A DNA stretch of 64,000 nucleotides from Acholoe squamosa. Lineage: Eukaryota > Annelida > Polychaeta > Phyllodocida > Polynoidae. Below the pieces are notes generated by a model, which was not told the DNA's origin, searched no databases, and worked only from the letters and a program-made list of their open reading frames with translations. The stretch is taken from positions 37,015,932 through 37,079,931 of the forward strand of contig OX439052.1 in assembly GCA_949317995.1 (NCBI GenBank), written 5' to 3'. The translations under genes were made by a program, and so were the position numbers. Positions 11,359 through 22,334 of this stretch are shown piece after piece; position 1 is the stretch's first letter, and each line of letters begins with the position of its first letter.

Positions 11359-13340
11359 AGTGAACCGCTATGTATGGTCATACCGCTCAATATGATATCC
11401 CTGGTATGAAGCAATTCTATTTATATGTGATATAACTCCAGGTCCTCTAGATAATACCGATATACCATATCAGAATATTAACATAGCAGTAATATAAAAT
11501 GATAACCAGCCTATTTATTACTCTAAACAACATGTACAATGATGACCTGTATATGAACCTACATTATTACACATGAAAGCACTTGACATGCACTTGGAGG
11601 TAAGGGGTAAGGTCACCTGAGGACAAATTTTCACGCAACAACTAGTGATTATGTCTTTAGCACTGAAAACCCCATAGGCGTTTTCGAGCTAAGTACCTTA
11701 TTGCTACTGCATACAATCACAATCAATTGTTCAAATGTGCCCGTATCCCATATTGATCTTGATTTCATTTCCTAGAATGTCAAGAAAATAGAAATGGCAA
11801 TTTCATATTATTTTGTAAAGGATAAAGCAATGTCCTTCCTACCAAACTGTTGTACTTTCTCACGTCTCTTATTTTAATGCAGTATGTATATATGTATACA
11901 TGAATATATACCTGTAGCTGACATCTTTGGAGACTTTGCACTTCTAAATACCTGCTAATGTCCTCCACAAGATAATTGAGAAAACAAATAAAATGTACTC
12001 CTTTATTCTCTAAATGCATGTCTGCAAACCCTAAATTGCCATAAAAGAATTTAGACATCTAAAATTTCTAAACACTTGAGCTAAGCACATTGTTTGGCTA
12101 CACATGTTTAGAAACTGATTAGTAAAACCTCAAAAGAAAATGTTTAGAATTGTGTTTAGAATCTAATCACCATTTTTATGAATAAAGCAGAATGCCATAG
12201 ACTTTCTATGAACAATATATGATACTAGACAGAGGCTACTAGAGATGGCTACTGTTAAGTTCAAGTTCAAGCTATAGATTTTTATTTGCATTTCCATTGG
12301 GGAAAAAAACTCCCTTCACAAATACAGGGGTGGTTGGCCCTCCATAAGTCATATCACTCACTGTATGGCATATGATTTATGACAATTATTCAACTGACAT
12401 CATTAAAACAGCGTCTAATAGCGGTATCATAGACAACATGCATATATATCATATGTAGTTGATAATAAGTTATAAGCAACCAGTAAACCAGTATCACAGA
12501 AGTAAGACTAAAAACCCTTGGTGGACTGACTCTGTCCCATTACATAACTGCAGCTTTTATTTACCACCAATCAGCATCTTGGAGCATCACAGAAAAACTC
12601 TTCCTTGGGAAGGAAGTGCAAGATGTAGGATTAAATACCAATTCTTTTAATCTCAAGTCATAAGATATTTGAAGTATGGGCCATTGAAACATGGAAAAGT
12701 GAATAATCAATAATTTTGTTGCTTATCACAAACCTAGCTATATCCTATCAGCATTTCTGAAATCATCATTAAACTTGCTGTATAGAATCTTTAATGTCAA
12801 CTTAAAGACCAAAATCATGGTTAACACATAAAAATCAACAAAACATTATAGATGGTGTGAAACACTATCGATGCTTCAAGTGTCAACTGACTTTGCACTT
12901 CCATTCCTAGAAACATCATGAGGAACAACTGTGATAAAACTGACTGTTCTTGGTCACTTCAAGGGTTCTCCTACTAGCCCTATTGTTATAGCTCTGGGGC
13001 GATAAGCCAGTGTTTTTGCATTACTCCAACATCAATAGTAAATGGTCATACTTATATATCTGTTATATACATCAAAGGCAATCAGAAGTCCATCTTCAAT
13101 CTGGCACAGTGCATAAGATTGATCACACTAAGAATAAAGATCTTCATTAATAGATTTTTTGGGATATTAGGTGATGAAGATGGATGTCAAGTGAATTTCC
13201 TGAAAATTTCTGTTTACACCGTTAGCTTATCTGTAGTCAATGCACATTTACTTAAGCATGTATGCTATGAGGTGGCAGTACCTTCTGAACACTTTTTTTA
13301 CCACCATTTGAATTGGCACAGCCCTAGCCTCAATTATTAA
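11359..13340. other. Non-coding region
   Basis: AT-rich sequence with only short chance frames. I find no conserved domain, exon-like segment or clear repeat in it. Confidence 0.55.
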
Positions 13341-13343
13341 GCT

Positions 13344-13465
13344 ATTAATGTATTGATATTCGAGGACGAGGTGAGGTTTGCTTGAAATATTCGCCCGACC
13401 GTGGAGCGGGAGGGTGAATATTTCAAGCTAACCTTACCAAGTCCTCGAATATCAATGCATTAATG
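13344..13465. repeat. Foldback (inverted-repeat) element
   Basis: The arms TTGATATTCGAGGAC…CTTGAAATATTC and GAATATTTCAAG…GTCCTCGAATATCAA pair across a GC-rich centre (GACCGTGGAGCGGG). The outer ends ATTAATG and CATTAAT also pair. It resembles the foldbacks at 42919-43016 and 57097-57332 in overall form. Confidence 0.75.
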
Positions 13466-13539
13466 CGTTTATTGCACTTATTCATCCATAATGTATTAAT
13501 TTCCTACCTTATAACCCATTATAATTGCAGTAAAATATA

Positions 13540-14075
13540 GTAAGAAATACTGTAGTTTACTATAGTCTCACTATAGTTTACTATAGTGTTCTAATAAAAC
13601 CTGATTCTTTAGTTTACTTGCGTATTTGCTACAGTGGTTTACTATAGTTTACCACTGTATACTATAATATTTCTTGCAACGCTTGATACTGAGATTTATT
13701 TGCCACTGTAGCCTATTATAGTTACACTATAGTTTACTCTAGTATTCATTGTATCACTCGATGCTATTGTATTTGGTCTCGTAGTTTACTAGCTATAATA
13801 GAGTTTACTATAGTAGTTACTGAATAACCTCATGCTATGGTTTCCTAGAGTATTTGCAATTGGGCTTTACTATAGTTTACTATAGTTACACTGTAGCTCA
13901 CTTTAGCACATATTGTATAACTTGATGCTATGGTTTGCTGTAACATGTGCTACTGTATGTTACAATAGTTTACTATTGTTTACTAGAGTACTTTTCACAT
14001 AACTTGATACTGTGGTTTACTATAATATTTGCTACTGCAGTTTACTATAGTTACACTATAGCTTACTCTAACAGC
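13540..14075. repeat. Degenerate ACTATAG-rich tandem repeat
   Basis: The core word TTTACTATAGT (partly self-complementary) recurs many times. A higher-order unit carrying a TTGATRCT word repeats about every 74-91 bp, with anchors near 13681, 13755, 13826, 13917 and 13998. No coding potential is seen. Confidence 0.7.
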
Positions 14076-14683
14076 AGCCCCTACAGAGACTCAGAAAAAA
14101 AAAACAGCAGAGGTTTGGAGACTGAGAATAGAAGAGAATGCTCTGGACGCCTGTTCTGGGATTTCTTTTAATTGGTTCATAGCAAGTAGAGCATGTACAT
14201 GTAGTGGCCTCATTTCGTGGTTCTATAGATACCAATTATTAAGAGGGGATAAGATGAGGTATACTTTCATAACAGAAATAGAAAGTAGTAAGACCGGTCT
14301 TATTGAACTATAAGGAAAATTATTATATCATATACATATATACATAGTACTACAGGAGTCTATTTTTATATGGAGATATTCAATATTCATGTATATCTAC
14401 CTGGCAAAAAGAACCAATTTTTTAATATACTTTTTAGGTTTGTAAGTTCTCCAAACATTTATTGTGAACGGAATAAAAACCATATTGAAACATGTATTAA
14501 AAAACGTCCTACTCAATATGTGGTAGCTTATGTCTTACTACCAGCTACCTACACCTCATTATGTCATACCTTAAATGTAAACCTTCATATTTCAGCTCCG
14601 CTTTTTTTTCTTTTCTTTTTGGACTATATCATTGTGTTTATGAACTGTTGGGTTCATTTATATAACGCTATAGAGTATACCAG

Positions 14684-14839
14684 TGTAGTGGTTCGGATTA
14701 ATGCCTCGACTAGTTCGAAGTGAAAACCAGACAAGGTATCTCGGGTTAGTGCAACTGGCACGTATTTATTGCGGTATATGTTTTACATCCACCTCGAAGT
14801 GTACTGCTTAGCTATCGAGCAAGCTCAGGTAAAGGTGGT
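14684..14839 (-). repeat. Inverted LTR terminal fragment at the left end
   Basis: These 156 bp are the reverse complement of 28987-29142, the last 156 bp of the 3' LTR, with 2 differences by eye. The fragment joins internal sequence at 14840 (AGTGTGTGGCCC). The sister copy has its primer-binding site and AGCGCGCGGCCC at that point. The primer-binding site is therefore missing. Confidence 0.9.
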
Positions 14840-14955
14840 AGTGTGTGGCCCTAGAGGCCGAACACGAGCACGATGGATCTTGAGATGAAATATCAAAAAT
14901 CTCGGGATCCACACCGAATGACACTGCTCATGCTAACGACTCCAACAGAACACAA

Positions 14956-17527
14956 ATGAGGGGATATACCTCTATAGCTGGACCCAAAGTGGAGAGGGTA
15001 ATCCGAAATCTCGAATCAGAGGAGATGCCCACTCCAGCCTCGAACCATACTTATAGATTAAGCACCGAGTCCACAGGGACACCGCCACCGATTACGATGA
15101 TGACCCTCGATGCTCAACGAGCAGCCTCAGCTCGAGCAGAAACAAAAACAACGAGTCCTCGCCGATCCCTAGACGATGTAGACGTCTCGGTATTCGACAT
15201 AGGAGGTTCGAAGAGAGTTACTGAGTCGGCAGCAAAGTACTTGCGCGAGCAGGCCAAGCTGAGTTTCGACGCCATGAATAGAGTTCGCCTACATCAAGGG
15301 TTACCAAAGCTAGAAGACTCCGAACATAAAGTTCTGAGGCTTAGAAATCTGGAGAAACAATGTCACCAGTATCAGACCGAGAAAGAACGAATGTTGAATG
15401 ACATGAAGAAACTCAAGGAAAAAGCCAAATTGAAAGAGAAAGCCAATCGCGACCTTGAACAACAGGCATACGTCATGCAAAGGAATATAGAACTCGCTAA
15501 AGCCGAGTGGGAGAACGAGAAGCTTAGAAAGGAAGTTGACCTGGAGGAACAGGAAGCTAGCTCCACCATCAGGAATCTCGAACTAAAGAAAGAGGCCGAG
15601 CAAATAAAGGTCGAGATGGAACAATACAAGTACGAGGCAAATAAGTTGCTAGAGATCGGGATCAATGCATATTGAAGAATGAGGATGTGATGGAATCCAT
15701 TAAAGACAGCAATCAGGACTTGTTCCTGAAGCAACAAGAGCTATGCCTTGAAATAGCCAATCTGACGAAGCGAAAGATGGCCCTTGACACATACGTGTCT
15801 GGAACAGAGAGTGATGGTCAGATTGATAAAGCAGACCCTGTTGTGGGGAAAGACACATCTTTCGAAACAGACACAAGTGCTTCTGTAACACAGTTAGATA
15901 TACTTTATCAACAAGAATTATCTAAAAACGAAATACCTACTGATGCCACGTTCGTGAAGGGACCTTCACCTGTAGCAACATCAACACCAGCCGAGGCTCT
16001 AAAAAAGCCGGATCGATACGACCCGTTCGTAAACAATAATGCCGATGTTCATGTTCGAAAGGATGGTGTCTATGACCCAAAGCATGAACCAAGGATAACT
16101 GAACCCGAAAAACGGAGAATACGATTCAGTGTCACTACTGCCAAGAACAATGAAACCGAATACAGTACTACTGATGGACAAGAAGGCCACTTTGAGCTGT
16201 CTTATGATGACAACTCGGTAGATGAGTCAGAACCTTTGGGCACCGGGAACCAAGGTGCGGTAGGGGGTAGTGCATCGGGTACTACCCAAGGATTGACTGC
16301 ACCCCCTCCCGGGGCTGGGGGCACTACAGGGGGACCTTCGAGGCGCCGGTCCCGAAGTAGCGTGTTAGAAGACATGCTGAATCAATCAGCTAACACCTCG
16401 AACACTGCACACAGTGAGGAGACCATTCGAGAATGGAGTGTTAACCAATGCCAAAAATTGGTACGGACTAACAACGCAGCCAGGCGTCAGGCCATTCTAC
16501 CCAAGATATACGAAGGTGTAAAGACTTGGAAAGAATGGTTCTCGAACTTCACTGATGACATGAGGTGCAACGCATGGACCCCTGAGGAGGCTTTGCCTCA
16601 TCTAATCAGATGCCTGAAACACGGCCCCGGCCGGATAGCTGTCGAAAAGTGGAACGAAGTGTACTTCGAACGGGGCACTTTCCAACAGCTAGTTGAGATT
16701 GCCAGCATCTTGCTGTACAACTTGGTGAGTGAAGACCCCTTCATGCTCTTCAAGAAACGAACGCAGAAGCCACAAGAATCTACGGGTATGAGTTGCAATC
16801 CCTGTTACAGAGGGCACGACCAGGAACCAATCCTTCCGATAAATTTTTCCTGAACGATCTGCTACCACAATTCGTGAGCGGACTTCGAGACGAGGATCAG
16901 CAGCAAGCAGCTTTAGATGCTTGGAAAGGACGAAATCCTACATTAACTGACCTGTTCGAGGGAATTGAATGCTGGACGGTGAAGAAGACCCTCATGGCGG
17001 GAAAAGTAGAAATGAAAGCCTCAAATACTAAGGTTTGCGCGAGTACTAATACTAGTACGGCTTCTGTGTCGGGGATACACCAACCGACGTACACTGAAAT
17101 GGCTGATAATGACTTCGAGATCATAGAGATCGAGGAGAAAGACGGGTGTATCTCTGCAGTACAGGTTAAAAAAGACGTTAAATGCAAATATATCCCTCGA
17201 CGGATATATAACCGACGGGCTAATGAACCCCGGGTGGAGCCAAGGCCCAACTCAGACAGCCATGCACCTGAGATGGCCGTTGCTCGAGCACCAGTAATGT
17301 CCCCACCGAGAACTACTGTTACACCCGAACCTCTAGACATGAAGAAAATGATGGAGGATTTTATGAAAACTTTCTCCGAGACAATGTACAACAGACCCGC
17401 ACGTCGGAGAGTAGATCGTAGCAGACTACGGTGCTACCGTTGCCAAGAAATGAGGCACTATGCTCACGAGTGTACAGCCCCAAAACCTGTACTATCCCGA
17501 GTTAATTATGTCGAAGAGGAAGACTAA
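14956..17527 (+). pseudogene. gag of the large retroelement (two frameshifts)
   Basis: The start at ATG 14956 corresponds to an ATG at the same place in the sister copy. The N-terminal ~240 residues include a long Lys/Glu-rich coiled coil. The middle is the capsid-like Retrotrans_gag region (about 16430-16850). A CX2CX4HX4C zinc knuckle (CYRCQEMRHYAHEC) lies near 17430-17475. Two lesions break the frame when compared with the sister copy: a 1-bp deletion near 15660 and a 10-bp deletion near 16782. Allowing for those 11 bases, pol lies in the -1 frame relative to gag and its frame overlaps the gag end, as in elements that use -1 ribosomal frameshifting. I saw no canonical slippery heptamer. 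Confidence 0.88.
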
Positions 17528-17541
17528 AGAGGATCGCACCT

Positions 17542-20500
17542 ATGGCAAAGGATGTGATTCGTGATTCGAAAATCTGCCAAAAAGCCACTGCTGGCGAACC
17601 CGAGCTAGTACAGGAATCTATACCCTCCGGGGGACTGGTACGTGAGAAGGATCCTCTCACCCCAGCCCGGGCCGGGGGCTTCGATGGGGTAGGGGCAGAC
17701 GTATGCCAGGACCTGAGGGAGAAATCCTACGTCGAAGAAGAGGGAGGTTGGGTTGAAGACTTGACGCGAGTGAGTGCGGCACACCTCCCCCCGAACCATC
17801 CGTGTGTAACCTTCTTGAAGGGTTTCGGATGGAAGATCGGTGATTCCAAGGAACAACTCCGATTCGCCCAGAACTCCTCAGCCTTGGGGGGGAAATGATG
17901 GTACATTGCTGTATCGGTGAAGGGACGGACTGGGGAATTTTTGATTGACACAGGTGCCAGCCATTCGTGTGTCTCGAGAAAATTCTTCAGTCTGGTGTCC
18001 GGCAACCATGAAACGCTACCTGTTGGCGTTAATGCTTGCACGGCCGACGGTAGCCAGATGCAGACTTTTGGCAAGACTTTCATACAGATCGGGATGGGGG
18101 GCTACGAGTATGTAATGAGCCCTACTATAGCCGAGATAAGTGATGATGGGATAATTGGCCTGGATTTCGCAAGTTTGTATGGTGCTGTATTGGACCCCCG
18201 ATTCGGGATTTTGAAAATAAGGCAACCCTACAATTGCGAGATCCCATGCATACTGAGACATGTATCCTCGGTAGCCACCGTGGTACAAACGGTGAAAATT
18301 CCACCGGGAACTACTTGTGACGTTTTGTGTTCTTCGAACCATGCATTTCGAGGCTCGGACGCTGTCTTCGAACCTAATTTTGAAACACTATCTAGCTTAC
18401 AGCTAGATTCAGTTGACACTCTTGTGGGAAGTGGATCTTGGACAGTAGTCCCAATTATGAACAGGGGATTGAAACCTGTGTATCTGAGAAAGAATGAGAA
18501 GATCGGAGATATGTCCCTGATAGAACACGTCTCGGAAGCCCGATTTCGAACTGATTTACCCGATGGGACAGTTCGGGGGCTACCAGATGACCTAAAGAAG
18601 TTGGTTAATGAATCTTCCCTGAGGAGGAATCCAGAGAAAGAGAAACTTTGAGCTCTGCTTGCTACCTACAACGATGCCTTCGGGAAACCGGGGGGCGCGG
18701 TAGGTCGCACTAGCAAGGTATTACACACGATTGACACCGGTGACTCGAAGCCATTCAAAATACCCTATAGGAGGTTACCACTGAAAAAGAAGGTGGAGGC
18801 GGAGAAACAAATTCTCGAACAGCTGGAGAAAGGGGTCATAGTGCCGAGCACGAGCCCTTGGTCTAGTCCTGTGTGCATGACCACGAAGAAGGATGGGTCT
18901 ATTCGATTTTGCATCGATTACAGAAAGCTGAACGGCTTGACAAAGAAAAACTCCTATCCCTTACCAAGGATAGACGAGACCTTAGACTCATTGGGGGGGA
19001 ATAAATACTTTTGTACCCTTGACCTCCAATCTGGGTACTGGCAGATCGGGATGGACCCTAAGGATATGGAGAAGACAGCCTTCTCGAGCCATATGGGCCT
19101 ATTCCAGTACAACGTTTTACCTTTTGGGTTGTGTAATGCACTGGCCACTTTCGAAGCTATGATGGAGGAAATGCTGAGCGACCTTCTTTGGAAGAGTTGT
19201 CTGGTGTACCTCGATGATGTCATAGTATTTGGAAAGACTTTTGAGGATTGCATAAGCAACCTCGAACTAGTCTTGAAGAGAATCCTAGCAAATGGGCTGA
19301 AATTAAAAGCAAAGAAATGTAATTTATTTAAATCATCTATTACATATCTCGGCCGTATAATAACTCCTGACGGCGTAAAAGCCGACCCTGAAAAACTCCA
19401 GACAGTATCCGAATGGCAGAAACCCATATGTGCGAAGGAGGTAAGATCCTTCCTGGGCTTCTGCTCATACTATCGAGATTTCCTCCCGAATTACTCCAAA
19501 GTAAGTTACCCCTTACAAATATTGGCACATTGGACCCCAGGTCGAGCAAAAGAACGTTTTCCATGGGGAGACGAACAAGATATAGCCTTTGAGCAAATAA
19601 AACACTTGTTTGCTAACACGTCAGCATTGAAATATCCAACTGCGGATGATCATTTCATATTGGACACAGACGCTAGCAATGATAGTATTGGTGCAGCCCT
19701 GTCTCAGGTCCAGGACGGGGTTGAAGTACCAATCGCCTTTGCTAGTAATACTTTGAATAGGGCACAACGAAACTACTGCACCACCAAACGTGAGTTCCTG
19801 GCTGTGGTGGTGTATACCAAAAAGTTTCGACACTTCCTATGGGGTACCGACTTCACTCTCCGAACTGACCACTCATCCCTGAGGTGGCTACTTAACTTTA
19901 AGGACGCCGAAGGTATGATTGGCCATTGGCTGGCACACTTGTCAGAATTTGGGTTGGAGCATAGCCAGATCCAACATAGACCGGGTTCGAAGCATATCAA
20001 TGCAGACGCCCTTTCCCGGAGGCCTATTAGAAAGTGCCAGAAAATCGATTGGGATGATTGCGGGGCTCACAACGCGGTGGCCGCAACGGTTCGAACTAGA
20101 CAGTCGACGCTGTTGCCTAGCGCCAGTATGGAAAATGTTATAGAATGGCCAGAAGAAACCATCCTGCATTTCCAACAAAACGACCCCGCTATCAAGAGAG
20201 TGATTAATTACCTGAACAAGAATGCCAAGCCCGAACGGCCGGCGTTGTCCCTCGAAGACAGATAAACCCGCAAATTTCTAGCCCAATGGACCGAGCTAGA
20301 GGTTCGAGACAGTCTACTGTGTCGATGGAAAACCTGTCCCACAAAGGACAAGGTTCTACAGATAGTGATTCCTATGTCACTAAGACAAGATATTATGTTT
20401 TATTGCCACGGGCATAAAACGAGTGGACACTTCGGGAAGAAGAGGACCCTAGAATGCCCAACCAGGAGGTACTACTGGCCAGGAATGCACAACGACATCA

Positions 20501-21795
20501 TAAGGTGGGTGATGACTTGTCCCGAATGCGGCAGGAATAAGCCCGGTCCAGGAATGGGAAAGATGCCCCTGATGCAAGAGCTATTCGGAATTTGATTCGC
20601 CCGGGTAGCTATTGACATCATCAGCGGAATCGAACCCATACCCCGGGGCAATACTTGCATGATGGTAGTAACTGATTACTACACCAAATACACTTGAGTA
20701 TATCCTTTACCTGACCACAAGGCAGCCACTTGTGCTATTGCCTTCGTCAAAGGATGGGTGTTACATCTAGGTGCACCTTTGATGATGCATAGCGACCAAG
20801 GACGCGAATTCGAGTCTAACCTGTGGCAAGAAATGTGCCACTATTTGGCCATTTGTAAAACTCGAACTAACCCATACAGACCACAGTCTGATGGCCAGGT
20901 AGAGAGATTCAATCGAACATTGATACAAGTCCTTAAACCCTTGGTAAATTCTTGCCAGGACGATTGGGACGAGCAATGTGACTTCGTAGTACATGCTTAT
21001 AATAGCACCGTGCACGCTGCAACAAACTGCTCCCCGAATTTGTTAGTATTTGGGGAGGACATCATAATGCCCGCTGATCTTGTATATGGCGTTATAGGGG
21101 TAAGCCCCGAAGCCCCGTGTACTGTAATGTTTGTAGAGTCTCTGCGAGACCAATTCAAGAGAGCTTACGAAGTAGTTCGAAATGAACTACTAAAGAACGC
21201 AAATTGGCAAAAAGTTGGGTATGATACCCACCTAAAGCCACGACAATTCAGTGTGGGCAACCGAGTGTTTAGGATGCATGAACCTTTAAGGTGCAGGAAA
21301 CTGATTTCGAGCTGGGACGGACCTCATGTGGTCACCCGAATTATATCTGAGAGCACCGTTATGCTTATGAGTCTAGCTACAGGCCGCATGAATAAGTCTA
21401 ACGTGTATAGGTTGAGGAGATGGAGGGGACGAGATGCCGCCAACTCCGAGTGCGACAAAATTTCCAAACAGATGAATGAACAGAAGGACGAGATCCTAAT
21501 GAAGACCAACAAATTGTCGAGGAAAATGAAGGGTATGCCTCCGAAGAAGAGAAGAGGCCGACCTGCTAAAGTGGCGAATGAGAAGAAGCCGAAGAGAGGA
21601 CGACCCCGAAAGGTCGAAACTGACACGAATTTAAAATCTAATCGTGATAAAATTGTCTTGGCGGAACGGAGAACTCGAGGTAGGGGGAAAGCGTTGGCAC
21701 GTTCCACTGGACCTTCTCGAGAATCTCAGTTGAACAACAATGGAAGAGAGGTGAGACGCAGTCCCAGAATTGCCGGGCAGACTGCCGTTACTTAA
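17542..21795 (+). pseudogene. pol of the large retroelement: PR-RT-RNaseH-IN, five in-frame stops
   Basis: A single frame runs through the whole region, interrupted by TGA 17896, TGA 18649, TAA 20263, TGA 20593 and TGA 20695. In order it holds an N-terminal extension of unknown function, then aspartic protease (DTGAS at 17947-17961). Reverse transcriptase follows (FCIDYRKLN; YLDD active site at 19207-19218). RNase H has DTDAS at 19663-19677. The integrase has an HHCC zinc domain (about 20400-20530) and a canonical D,D35E triad at codons 20614, 20794 and 20902. The integrase tail is basic, with two AT-hook motifs (21544-21570 and 21589-21615) instead of a chromodomain. Catalytic residues are intact, so the damage is mainly nonsense decay. 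At 17896 and 18649 the sister copy reads CGA. Confidence 0.93.
21544..21615 (+). other. Two AT-hook motifs in the integrase tail
   Basis: The tail contains KKRRGRPAK and, nine residues later, PKRGRPRKV. Both have the GRP core of an AT-hook, which binds the minor groove of AT-rich DNA. The diverged sister copy keeps both (RGRPCK and RGRPKK, about 3525-3459), so they were probably part of the working integrase. Other Ty3/Gypsy clades often carry a chromodomain in this position. Confidence 0.75.
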
Positions 21796-22087
21796 TGTTC
21801 CGAAATCACAACGAGTGTATTGTCCTGTTAATGTGTCTTGTTATGTGTTTGGAGGTTGAGATACCTCGAGTACGATTATAAATACGACCACGCCGGACAT
21901 TACCACCCTACTCATGGTTCCTGTGGGTGGCAGACAGCTTGGCTGACGTGTAAGCATGATGCTACATGTTATTCTGCTGAACTCATGTCGATATGAGTAG
22001 CGGAGGGGGTAAGTCCACCAACGGCCTATGGAGAAAACCAACCCCGATCCCTGGTTATCCGGGGTAGTACGGACGCCTGCCATGAGC

Positions 22088-22098
22088 GGGAAGGGGGG
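22088..22098 (+). promoter_or_regulatory. Polypurine tract
   Basis: GGGAAGGGGGG is followed at 22099 by TGCTAG, so a TG LTR start directly after the tract is possible. It is the only strong purine run between the pol stop and the 3' LTR body. In the sister copy the same tract touches the LTR. Confidence 0.6.
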
Positions 22099-22135
22099 TG
22101 CTAGAGAGCGGAATGTCGGAGTGGCGCAGTGCAGT

Positions 22136-22147
22136 GGCGCATGCGCA
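22136..22147. promoter_or_regulatory. NRF1-like palindrome at the start of the cargo
   Basis: GGCGCATGCGCA matches the NRF1 consensus (YGCGCAYGCGCR) at 11 of 12 positions. It lies about 200 bp before the first cargo ATG (22335), just inside sequence absent from the sister element. It may mark an internal promoter, but this is a motif match only. Confidence 0.35.
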
Positions 22148-22334
22148 ATGGTTCCGCATCGCTTGTTGTGCCCCTAATATCGCTCACAGCACGCGAACCG
22201 TCTTACCAAGGTAAGACGTGCCACTGTTTCCTCTGCCACTTATAGTGACAAAGTTCTTCCTAGCTGACTGCCATTGACTCCTTCTGTTCCTTGAACGAAG
22301 GAGAACAACCCCCTGAGCCGTCTGAGCCCGAAAT

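Noticed and set aside
14370-14723. 117-codon frame before the large retroelement
   Set aside because: It crosses a dispersed repeat and runs into the LTR end. It has no domain and is compositionally like non-coding DNA.
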